Positions 43,046 to 50,755 of a DNA stretch of 64,000 nt are shown in pieces. Under the pieces are notes generated by a model. It did no database searches and had not been told where the DNA came from. It worked only from the letters and a program-made list of their open reading frames with translations. A program made the translations under genes and the position numbers. The stretch's first letter is position 1. Each line of letters opens with the position of its first letter. The stretch is from Bradyrhizobium sp. AUGA SZCCT0158 (lineage in GTDB: Bacteria; Pseudomonadota; Alphaproteobacteria; Rhizobiales; Xanthobacteraceae), in assembly GCF_018130065.1 (NCBI RefSeq), contig NZ_JAFCME010000001.1, positions 186,001 to 250,000 on the forward strand. Direction: 5' to 3'.

Positions 43046-43244
43046 GGCTTTCGCCCGATGCTGGCTGCCCGGTCGAGCAGTTTCCTCGCCAACTTGATGT
43101 GCATGAGAGCAACCATCTCACCGCTCTTGGCCTTGAGCGCCGCGCGCCCTTCGTTCAACCGCCGCCATCACTTCAATGACCTCGTTGGCCCAGGCGATCT
43201 GTCCGGCGGTTGACGTCAGCATCTTGTGGCTCCAATCCATCATG
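43042..43244 (-). pseudogene. Frame-broken remnant of a gene coupled to the CoA-transferase
   Basis: Three reading frames must be joined to give a protein-like string: 'MMDWSHKMLTSTAGQ', then 'IAWANEVIEVMAAVERRARG', then 'GEMVALMHIKLARKLLDRAA' ending at a TGA that overlaps the GTG start of the CoA-transferase. The overlap and the protein-like composition suggest a former 3' end of an upstream operon gene that has lost its 5' part and gained frameshifts. I do not recognise the family. It borders the siderophore locus. Confidence 0.45.
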
Positions 43245-43317
43245 GGGGCGCCGGAGAAGGGATAATTTTGATTTCTCGACAGCTTACATTACTCTTCAAA
43301 ATTTCTCCAAATGGCCG

Positions 43318-44139
43318 ATGGACATGGCGCTATCCGACGACGCGGGAAAGGACAAACTCGCAATATCGCTAACGTCGGCCAATGCACGAGATACCGTCGC
43401 CTGGTCTATCGCAACCAAATGCAGAATTCCGCAAGAAGAACTGTGTGTGCGATGGCTGACCAGTCCGGGCATCTCAGGCCTGACCGAGCAGCTTAGATCG
43501 GAGGACATCGCTTTCTGGCTCGCGGCAGTACATCCCCCTCATGACCAATGCACCGATGGATTGGGCACACTCAGCTTCGAGCAAGCTGCCGCGGTGCTCG
43601 ACGGCGAGGAAGCCAGCCGCATGGTGCGCTTCGTGCACATTGAGGATCGAAACAGCTACCTCGCCGCACATGCCGGCGTCCGCCTTTTGCTGGGGAGCAT
43701 TGTCGGGCAGGCCGCCGACGCCTTGCGGTTTCGACCGTCCGAGCACGGCAAGCCGATGCTCGTCAATGACGCGCCGAACATCGACTTCAGCCTCAGTCAC
43801 GCAAGAGGTGTGGTCGCTGTCGCTGCTGCGCGTTCGCCGGTCGGTGTCGATGTCGAGCCATTGCGGGAAATTCCCGATCTGGATTCCGTGAGTGAAATCG
43901 TCCTGGCTCGCGAAGAGCGTGAGGTCCTGTGGAGTACCCCTGCCGCATTCCGGTCGCGGCTGTTTCTTCGCTACTGGACCCTCAAGGAATCCATACTTAA
44001 GGCAGCCGCGCTTGGATTCATCATTCCACCGCACTCGGTGATCATCGACGCAGGCCCATCACCCGCCGTTCTTTCGCTGCCAGCAGCGCTCGGGCCTGTC
44101 TCGCAATGGCGGCTGATAGCTCCCGCCGCCGAAGGCTAA
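43318..44139 (+). CDS. Sfp-type 4'-phosphopantetheinyl transferase
   Basis: A 273-residue PPTase that loads the phosphopantetheine arm on NRPS carrier domains. 'IDFSLSHARGVVAVA', the Mg-binding 'VGVDVEPL' and 'RYWTLKESILKA' are the three conserved motifs. The ATG at 43318 has a weak ribosome site; 43324 is an alternative. It overlaps the convergent monooxygenase gene by 4 bp. Its location at the edge of an NRPS locus makes activation of that NRPS its likely job. Confidence 0.9.
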   Translation: MDMALSDDAGKDKLAISLTSANARDTVAWSIATKCRIPQEELCVRWLTSPGISGLTEQLRSEDIAFWLAAVHPPHDQCTDGLGTLSFEQAAAVLDGEEASRMVRFVHIEDRNSYLAAHAGVRLLLGSIVGQAADALRFRPSEHGKPMLVNDAPNIDFSLSHARGVVAVAAARSPVGVDVEPLREIPDLDSVSEIVLAREEREVLWSTPAAFRSRLFLRYWTLKESILKAAALGFIIPPHSVIIDAGPSPAVLSLPAALGPVSQWRLIAPAAEG

Positions 44140-45434
44140 GCTATCAGCTCGCGGCGCGAGATCGTCAAAAGCAGCGACTCGGCGATTTCCTGCGAACGGT
44201 TGGCCAGAACGGAGAGCAACGTGTCGCTCAGGCCGTGAGAGGCCTCGGAATATCCCTGGAGATGGATTTGCGGCCGAAACGCCGGGCTCGTGGCGAGCCT
44301 GTAATTGCGGTCGACAACGTCGTCATGGATATAGCGCCGTATCGGCTCCAGAAACGCGTGTGGCGTTTCCCTGTCATAGCCGGTCGCGAGGATAACGGCA
44401 TCGTAGCAGGAGCGGCGGTCCCGACCGTCGAACTTATCGACCGTTCGGATTTCAATGCCTTCAACGGCCGCCAGCACTTTGGTGATTTCGCTGCGCGGAT
44501 GCAATTCGATGCCCGTCGTGCCGCTGACGCGTTGCTGGTAGAGCAATCGATACAGCTGATCGAGCAGATCGGAATCGACCACGGCATAGTTGGTATTTCG
44601 AAAATTGCGAACGATCGCATCTCGGCGCTCGTCCGGCTGGGCATAGATAAAATCCGTGTAATCCGGGTTGAAGATTTCGTTGACGAACGGGCTGCTGTCG
44701 GACGGCTTCAACGCATGGCCACGAAAAATCAGGTCAATGTTCGCGTGCGGAAAACGGTTTCGAAGATCGACCGTCACCTCGACCGCGCTCTGCCCTCCAC
44801 CGATTACGGCCACGCATGCCGCCTTGCCGCCGAGGCCGGCGGACTCGACCGTATCGAGGTAGCGGCTTGAGTGAAATAATCTGGAATCATCGGCGATTTT
44901 CGCGAAGACCTGCGGGATATTGGGCTTACCTCCCGCCGCCACGACCAGGTTCTTCGCAAGCCGCACCGTTTCACCGCCGGCGAAGTTGCGTGAATAGACC
45001 CGCAATGATGTCACCGACTGCCCCGCAGTTACGGGTTCGATGGCAACGACGGCTTCGCCGTAAGCCGCTTGTGATTTGAACTGCGCTGCCACCCACCGCA
45101 GGTAATCGTTGAATTCCGTCCTGCTCGGATAGAACGTCCGGCAGTTGATGAAATCCTGCAAGCGGCCGTGCTTGTGCAGATAGTTCACAAAGGTGAACGG
45201 ACTGGTCGGATCACGCAACGAGACCAGATCCTTGAGAAACGAGATCTGCATATCGCTGCCCGGCAAAAGCATGCCGCCATGCCAGGTAAATTGGCGCTGC
45301 CTCTCGACAAAAAGAGGAGCGCATTTCAGGCGTGACCTTCTGGCGCACTCGTCCAGCGCGATCGCAAGCGCGAGATTGGACGGCCCGAATCCGACGCCAA
45401 TGACGTCGTGCTCGATGGCAAGCTGGTGAGACAT
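44136..45434 (-). CDS. L-ornithine N5-monooxygenase (PvdA/SidA/VbsO type)
   Basis: A 432-residue flavin N-hydroxylase. FAD motif 'VIGVGFGPSNLALAIAL', the family block 'MQISFLKDLVSLRDPTSPFT', NADPH motif 'VIGGGQSAVEV', 'SDSSPFVNEIFNPDYTD' and 'VILATGYD' match PvdA-like ornithine hydroxylases better than lysine (IucD) ones. The product, N5-hydroxyornithine, is the hydroxamate precursor. The ATG at 45434 is chosen at the family N-terminus. It follows the acyltransferase gene at 22 bp and is probably its operon partner. Confidence 0.9.
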   Translation of the reverse strand: MSHQLAIEHDVIGVGFGPSNLALAIALDECARRSRLKCAPLFVERQRQFTWHGGMLLPGSDMQISFLKDLVSLRDPTSPFTFVNYLHKHGRLQDFINCRTFYPSRTEFNDYLRWVAAQFKSQAAYGEAVVAIEPVTAGQSVTSLRVYSRNFAGGETVRLAKNLVVAAGGKPNIPQVFAKIADDSRLFHSSRYLDTVESAGLGGKAACVAVIGGGQSAVEVTVDLRNRFPHANIDLIFRGHALKPSDSSPFVNEIFNPDYTDFIYAQPDERRDAIVRNFRNTNYAVVDSDLLDQLYRLLYQQRVSGTTGIELHPRSEITKVLAAVEGIEIRTVDKFDGRDRRSCYDAVILATGYDRETPHAFLEPIRRYIHDDVVDRNYRLATSPAFRPQIHLQGYSEASHGLSDTLLSVLANRSQEIAESLLLTISRRELIA

Positions 45435-45456
45435 AAAGCTGCGCTCCGTTCGCGCG

Positions 45457-46515
45457 TTAGGCTGTGGGTGCCGGACCGGCCATAGCCGGTAGCCACAGCC
45501 GGTCACCAAAGAAGCGCTCGCGCTGCAGCATGACCAGGGTGGCCCGCTTGTGTGGGAAATCGAAATTCTTGATCTTCGCGAATCCCGAGAGTTCGAGGTT
45601 GCGGAGTTGTTGCGAATGCGCCGCCGCCGGCTCGCCGACGATCCGCTGCGTACGGCAATCATCCAGGAACATGTAGTGCATCAGCGACGGCAGCCACGCG
45701 CTGATGTAGCGGCGACCACGATAGGCGTCCTCTCCGACGACAACGTGCCAGCCGCGATCATAATCATCGGCATCGTAAAACGGCGCGATACGGTTTTCCT
45801 TGGCCCAATAGACCTCGAAATAGCCGAACGGCGCGTCGCCGAAGCAGCCGATCAGCGGCAGCATGTGCGGATCAGCCAGGATAGTGGACAGATACTTCCG
45901 ATGCTTTTCGAGATCGCCGGCTTCGTCCCAGAAGGCGTCGACGCGAGGATCGTTCATCCAACGGTGCAGCAAATGAAGATCATCATTCAGATCCGCAACA
46001 CGGAACGAGATGACCTCGGCGAGCCAGGGAATGAAGCGGGCATACACCATCCCCACCGGTTTTTGCGGACGTCGCGGATGCCGTTTGCCGTCCGTCATGA
46101 CGTGCAGTTGCGGCATTGGCGGCCGCTCGGCATCGACCAGCCAGTTGTCACGACGCTGCATGACCAAATCCGGAAGCAGCACGAGGTTGCTTCCAGCCAC
46201 GACAGCGATGCCATGGTCCAGCAGTTCACGCGCAATCGGTTCCGGGACCGAATCCAGAAAAACACGGTCGAGACCCGGGCGCCATCCGAACATTGCCTCT
46301 GCAGCCGCTGAAACCGCCCGCACCGCAAGTCGCGGATCGTCGGGAGCATCGAGCATCTTCAGATGATCCAGCTGCTCATCGAGACGCAGACGCATCATCG
46401 TGGCGCCACCAGCGACGACCTGCAGGTCCGCACCGTCTTGAAGGACTGTCGCGGCGGCGCGTGGCCCGACCGGAAACGCATGAGGATCTTTCGCGGAGCT
46501 CGACGCTTTGTTCAT
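45457..46515 (-). CDS. Siderophore hydroxyornithine acyltransferase (IucB/RhbD/VbsA-type GNAT)
   Basis: A 352-residue acetyltransferase-fold protein. The C-terminal half has the siderophore-GNAT blocks 'HRWMNDPRVDAFWDEAG', 'GYFEVYWAKENRIAPFYDA' and 'GRRYISAWLPSLMHYMFLDD'. Family members acylate the hydroxylated side-chain amine of lysine or ornithine. With an ornithine hydroxylase beside it, the product is an N5-acyl-N5-hydroxyornithine hydroxamate; which acyl group (acetyl, hydroxybutyryl or other) is not visible. Confidence 0.88.
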   Translation of the reverse strand: MNKASSSAKDPHAFPVGPRAAATVLQDGADLQVVAGGATMMRLRLDEQLDHLKMLDAPDDPRLAVRAVSAAAEAMFGWRPGLDRVFLDSVPEPIARELLDHGIAVVAGSNLVLLPDLVMQRRDNWLVDAERPPMPQLHVMTDGKRHPRRPQKPVGMVYARFIPWLAEVISFRVADLNDDLHLLHRWMNDPRVDAFWDEAGDLEKHRKYLSTILADPHMLPLIGCFGDAPFGYFEVYWAKENRIAPFYDADDYDRGWHVVVGEDAYRGRRYISAWLPSLMHYMFLDDCRTQRIVGEPAAAHSQQLRNLELSGFAKIKNFDFPHKRATLVMLQRERFFGDRLWLPAMAGPAPTA

Positions 46516-46622
46516 CCGGCACTCGTATTGACGTGATTGCTTTAAACAAGACGCGATCTTCGCTCACGCACGCGATGTAAATCACTCCCGTGCAGGATGA
46601 CAAGGAATGCCAACGCACCCAG

Positions 46623-46640
46623 TTTAGATTCCTTACAAAA
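46623..46640. promoter_or_regulatory. Weak iron-control (ICE/Irr-box)-like sequence
   Basis: TTTAGATTCCTTACAAAA, upstream of the acyltransferase-monooxygenase pair. It agrees with about 12 of 16 positions of the TTTAGAAT-N2-ATTCTAAA type element that I recall for Irr in Bradyrhizobium. A second, poorer match lies at 46704-46721. Treat as tentative. Confidence 0.25.
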
Positions 46641-46737
46641 CCAATGAATGACCAGGCCGGGACGTGGCATGCCTTGTTCAAGGCCAGCGCCGGTGGCGCC
46701 GAACTTAGATTCAAATTTTCCGAGAGAATAAATAGGT

Positions 46738-48441
46738 CTAAAGAGGCGCACCGGTTGGAACAGATGACGGCTCCATGACGTTATGGGCCTTCGCCTCGCC
46801 AGCGACAATCTTGCCATGCCGGAGCCGCACAAGGTGGTCCGCCGCGCCAAAATAACGGTCGTCATGTGAGATCACGATGATTGTCTTGCCCAGGCGCTTC
46901 AGGTCGGGCAGCAGTTCGGTGTAGAAGATGTGCCGGAACGCCGGATCCTGATCCGCCGCCCACTCATCGAACACCAGGACCGGCCGCTCCTCGAGCCAGG
47001 CATTCATCAGAGCCAGCCGCTTGCGCTGGCCAGTGGACAGATCCGTCGTCGTGAATACGCCATTTTCAACCGAAACCTTGTGCGCGACCTCCAATCGCTC
47101 AAGATACCGCTCCGCGATATCGGGCACCATTCCCGCTCCCTGCAAAAGATCTTCAAACAGGTAGTAGTCGGAAAAGATTGTCGTGAAGAGCTGCCGGTAG
47201 TCATCGCGGGTTTCCGTTACGACCGACAGGCCATCGCGAAGCACCGCGCCGCTCTGCGGGGCATAAAGGCCCAGCAGCAGCTTGATGAGCGTGGTTTTTC
47301 CGCTGCCATTTTCGCCGACAATGAAAACGATGTCCCCCTGTCGGATATGCAGGTCAATCGGCCCAAGCACGAAAGGATTGCTGCCGGGCACGGTGCGGAA
47401 GGCGTACGACACCCCACGGAGTTCGATTGATTTGATCCTGGCCGATGCTTCCGGTGCGGTCGAAGGCGCAGCCAGCAAATCCTGTTCAGGCGTGGAAAAC
47501 TGTTCCGAGAGTTCGGCGATGCGGCGCATCGCCACCTGTGCGCGGCCGAGCGCGGGCAGAATGCCTATCACCTGGTCGATAGGACCTCGCATATAGAGCA
47601 GCACCAGCACAAAACCGCTGGAGACCGAGGCCGGACTGTCCGGCCAAAGGAATGGCCGCAGGGTCAGCGCCACGCCGATCACCACGAAGAACAGCATCGT
47701 ACCGAAGGCCCGTGCGGTGACGAAAAGATTGATCGACTTGATCTGCACCGCGCTGATCTGGTCGACGGTACGCTGTAGCTTGTCGACGTACACGCGCTGC
47801 CGGCGTATGCGGTTCAGGCGCAATTCCTTCGCGCCCTCCGCGATCGCCCGGTAGTGCTTCTGCAACTCATCTTCCGAGTCGCGGGCGGCATTGAAGCCCC
47901 GAACCCCTCGCGTTCGCGCAAAGGCATGCACCAGCGAACCCAGGATGATGACCAATCCCGTGATCAGAAACAGCGGCCACGACAATACCGCCAGGTAGAC
48001 CATGCAGCCGAAAGTGATGACGACAGACACGAAGAAGGACGAAAAGAAGAACGCGAAATCGCTGATCGTGTCTACGTCCTGGGTGAGAACCGGGATCAGG
48101 CGATGGGTGCGGTAAATCTCGAGTTGGTCGATCGGCGCCGCCAGAATCTTGGCCGCAAGCGACTTCCGCAGCTCGGCAATGATCCGCTGTCCGACATAGT
48201 TGGCGCTTATATCGGAACCGATCGAGCCAATCAGGATCAGCGAGCACAGGCCCGCAAAGGCAAAAAGCAGCGTCGCGACATCGCTCTGCGACGCATAGAG
48301 GCCGCGATTGACGACCGCTAGCAGCCCCGCAACGCTGCCGCCGCCGACAATACCGAGGACGACGCCGCCGAGCACGATCGGCCAATACGGCCGCAGGAGA
48401 TGCAGTATCTGCGCGGTCAGGCCGCTTGGTGGGATCATCAT
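46738..48441 (-). CDS. Cyclic-peptide/siderophore ABC exporter (PvdE/SyrD type)
   Basis: A 567-residue half-transporter: about six membrane segments in residues 15-300 fused to an ABC ATPase with Walker A 'GENGSGKTTL', signature 'LSTGQRKRLAL' and Walker B 'PVLVFDEWAADQDPAF'. This is the TIGR01194-like group that exports pyoverdine precursors or cyclic lipopeptides. An ATG at 48438 is an alternative start. It is divergent from the siderophore-interacting protein gene and presumably exports the NRPS product or its precursor. Confidence 0.9.
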   Translation of the reverse strand: MMIPPSGLTAQILHLLRPYWPIVLGGVVLGIVGGGSVAGLLAVVNRGLYASQSDVATLLFAFAGLCSLILIGSIGSDISANYVGQRIIAELRKSLAAKILAAPIDQLEIYRTHRLIPVLTQDVDTISDFAFFFSSFFVSVVITFGCMVYLAVLSWPLFLITGLVIILGSLVHAFARTRGVRGFNAARDSEDELQKHYRAIAEGAKELRLNRIRRQRVYVDKLQRTVDQISAVQIKSINLFVTARAFGTMLFFVVIGVALTLRPFLWPDSPASVSSGFVLVLLYMRGPIDQVIGILPALGRAQVAMRRIAELSEQFSTPEQDLLAAPSTAPEASARIKSIELRGVSYAFRTVPGSNPFVLGPIDLHIRQGDIVFIVGENGSGKTTLIKLLLGLYAPQSGAVLRDGLSVVTETRDDYRQLFTTIFSDYYLFEDLLQGAGMVPDIAERYLERLEVAHKVSVENGVFTTTDLSTGQRKRLALMNAWLEERPVLVFDEWAADQDPAFRHIFYTELLPDLKRLGKTIIVISHDDRYFGAADHLVRLRHGKIVAGEAKAHNVMEPSSVPTGAPL

Positions 48442-48564
48442 GAGTGCCGCGCTGAATTAATGCTGGAGCGAACCTACACGGCCCGTGGTGGCACGGACAG
48501 CCGTGCCCGAGTGATGCGAATACATGATGGCAGCACCGCTATTCCAGTGCTTATTTTCCGGCCT

Positions 48565-48582
48565 TTTTCGATTGATTCTAAT
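48565..48582. promoter_or_regulatory. Iron-control (ICE/Irr-box)-like sequence
   Basis: TTTTCGATTGATTCTAAT matches the recalled Irr-box pattern at about 12 of 16 positions, with the right half ATTCTAA intact. The position between two divergent siderophore genes is where iron control would be expected. The consensus is from memory, so confidence is low. Confidence 0.3.
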
Positions 48583-48722
48583 TTGTCATCGGTCACTCAT
48601 TTAATAAAATGCGCGGGTAGTACTCCCTTTGCATCGCAGCCGAAGAGCGCGTAGGACATAGATCCGGCCGTCGTATCGGACCGCGATACCCGGAAAATCG
48701 AGCGCTCGCAGGCCAGCATCGG

Positions 48723-48752
48723 GCAGGCCCGACTGGAGCAGGCCCGACTGGA
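48723..48752 (+). repeat. Tandem 15-bp duplication at a ribosome-binding site
   Basis: The unit GCAGGCCCGACTGGA occurs twice in direct succession. The second copy supplies most of the GGAG that precedes the TTG start at 48761; the first copy places another GGAG 15 bp further upstream. Confidence 0.85.
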
Positions 48753-48760
48753 GAATAACT

Positions 48761-49822
48761 TTGGATTCGCTCGTTTCCGAAACCCGCATCCAGCTTGTCG
48801 ATGCCGCCGGTCTCGCTGCCCGAATGATCGATCATTTGGCCGAGCATGACATCGCCTTCGAGGATAAGGGCGGCCTGATGGTGGCGAAACTGCCGTTTGG
48901 AACCAGCTCGCTCGCCGTCGAGGCCGAGACACTCAGGATACGCGTCGAGGCCAACGACAAGGGTCACCTCGAAATGCTGCGTTCGGTCGTAGCATCCCAC
49001 GTCATCGAGTTCGCAGGCGATGAGGCACCGACGATCGTCTGGTCCGGCCATGAATCCGATGGCGGCACGTTGGCCAATTTCCGCGAGGTACGGCTCAAGG
49101 CGGCGATCGATCTCACGCCCCGCATGCGCCGGCTGACGTTCACCGGGGACGACATCGCACGTTTCCTGGATGACGATGACCTCCACGTCCGGCTGTATTT
49201 TCCACCGGAAGGCCTCGCCAAGCCTGAATGGCCGTGGCCTGCCGCGGACGGACGTATCATGTGGCCCGAACCGGACCGCAGGCCTCTCACCCGCTACTAC
49301 ACGCTCCGTCGCATCGATCTGCAGACCCGCGAGATCGACATCGATTTTGTGGTTCACGACCATGCCGGACCTGGCTCAGCATTCGGGCTCAATGCGCAAG
49401 CCGGCGCCATTTGCGGCATGGCCGGTCCTCTCGGGCGAGGTATTCGTCCGGCGCGCTGGTTTATGCTGGCGGGCGACGAAACCGCCCTGCCCGCCATCGC
49501 GCGCATCCTCGAAACACTGCCGGCGACGGCAACGGGCGAGGTCTTTGTCGAAGTCGCCGACCAACTCGAGGAAGTTCCGCTGGTCGCGCCAGCCGGCATG
49601 TCGGTTCGTTGGCTGCATCGCGGCGACCGTCCGGCCGGGACAACGCAATTGCTGGTCGATGCCGTCAAGGCCCTGCGATGGCCCGATCATCGCGAGGTCT
49701 TTGCATGGGTCGCCTGCGAAGCGCAGGCGCTGAAGGCGCTGCGAAACCATTTACGCGATGAGCGAAAGCTTTCCCGCGAGCAGCATCTTGCGGTCGCGTA
49801 TTGGAGCCTGCGTCAGCCATGA
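48761..49822 (+). CDS. Siderophore-interacting protein (ferric-siderophore reductase) with N-terminal DUF2218
   Basis: A 353-residue cytoplasmic flavoprotein. Residues 15-95 match a DUF2218 domain ('RMIDHLAEHDIAFEDKGGLM'). The rest is a SIP/ViuB-type FAD reductase with 'RPLTRYYTLRRID' (FAD-binding Arg-x-x-Tyr/Ser-Thr region), then 'WFMLAGDETALPAIARIL' of the NAD(P) domain. It would reduce Fe(III)-siderophore after uptake. The start is a TTG at 48761 with GGAG about 7 bp upstream. It is followed by the FhuC-like ATPase at 74 bp. Confidence 0.88.
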   Translation: MDSLVSETRIQLVDAAGLAARMIDHLAEHDIAFEDKGGLMVAKLPFGTSSLAVEAETLRIRVEANDKGHLEMLRSVVASHVIEFAGDEAPTIVWSGHESDGGTLANFREVRLKAAIDLTPRMRRLTFTGDDIARFLDDDDLHVRLYFPPEGLAKPEWPWPAADGRIMWPEPDRRPLTRYYTLRRIDLQTREIDIDFVVHDHAGPGSAFGLNAQAGAICGMAGPLGRGIRPARWFMLAGDETALPAIARILETLPATATGEVFVEVADQLEEVPLVAPAGMSVRWLHRGDRPAGTTQLLVDAVKALRWPDHREVFAWVACEAQALKALRNHLRDERKLSREQHLAVAYWSLRQP

Positions 49823-49896
49823 CATCCCGGCGTCCGATACGTGGACCGGCCGGGCTGCGTTCTCCTTGCATCACATAGTTTCCACCGGGCGCTTCC

Positions 49897-50721
49897 ATGC
49901 ACGCAGTTCTGCCAACCGAAACCGCCCCGGCGACGCGCGACGCGGCCATGCCCTTGTTCGAACTGGACCAGGTCAGCTTCGCGGTGGCGGGCCGCGCATT
50001 GCTCGAACCGCTGACTCTGACCCTTCCCGCCCGCAGCGTCGTCGGCCTGATCGGACACAATGGTTCCGGCAAATCGACCTTGCTGAAGATGCTGGCGCGG
50101 CAGCAGCCAAATTCCTCCGGTACGATCCGCTTTGAAGGGCGTCCATTGCGGGAATGGAGCGATCGCGAATACGCGCGAAAGGTAGCGTACCTGCCCCAGC
50201 AGACCCCGCCTGCCGCCGGCATGCTGGTCAAGGAGCTGGTCGCGCTGGGCCGTTATCCCTGGCATGGCGCGCTCGGCCGATTTGGCGAGACCGACCGCAA
50301 AAAGGTCGCGGAAGCCATGGCGCTCACCCACATCGAGGCGTTTGCGGACCGGCTCGTCGACACACTGTCAGGCGGCGAGCGCCAGCGGGTCTGGATCGCC
50401 ATGCTGGTGGCGCAGGACGCCGAGTGCCTGCTGCTCGACGAGCCGATTTCAGCGCTCGACATAGCCCATCAGATCGAGGTTCTGTCGCTGGTGCAGAAGC
50501 TTGCCCGCGAGCGCAACCTCGGAATTGTCGTCGTTCTCCACGACGTCAACATGGCGGCCCGCTTCTGCGACGAGATCATCGCGCTGCATTCCGGCAAGTT
50601 GATAACCCGGGGCACGCCTGACAAGATCATGACGCCGGCCGAACTCGAAACCATCTACGGCATCCCCATGGGGGTGATGCCGGCTCCGGATCAAAGCCAC
50701 CTCATCAGCTTCGCGCGATGA
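49897..50721 (+). CDS. Iron-siderophore ABC transporter ATP-binding protein (FhuC type)
   Basis: A 274-residue ATPase. Walker A 'GLIGHNGSGKSTLLKML', 'AYLPQQ' Q-loop, signature 'LSGGERQRVWIAMLVAQ' and Walker B 'LLLDEPISALD' are intact. 'LVALGRYPWHG' is the stretch typical of FhuC/FecE. It powers the fused permease encoded on the opposite strand. The first ATG (49897) is used; MPLFELDQVSF at 49948 is an alternative start. Confidence 0.92.
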   Translation: MHAVLPTETAPATRDAAMPLFELDQVSFAVAGRALLEPLTLTLPARSVVGLIGHNGSGKSTLLKMLARQQPNSSGTIRFEGRPLREWSDREYARKVAYLPQQTPPAAGMLVKELVALGRYPWHGALGRFGETDRKKVAEAMALTHIEAFADRLVDTLSGGERQRVWIAMLVAQDAECLLLDEPISALDIAHQIEVLSLVQKLARERNLGIVVVLHDVNMAARFCDEIIALHSGKLITRGTPDKIMTPAELETIYGIPMGVMPAPDQSHLISFAR

Positions 50722-50755
50722 AGGGCCAGATCATCCGCCTTTGCATCGCAGCAGA

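Larger units (their letters stand above)
48442..48760. other. Divergent promoter region, exporter / siderophore-interacting protein
   Basis: A 319-bp gap without a credible gene. It is AT-rich around 48545-48612, includes an ICE-like element at 48565-48582 and ends with a tandem 15-bp duplication carrying the ribosome site of the rightward gene. Confidence 0.55.
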
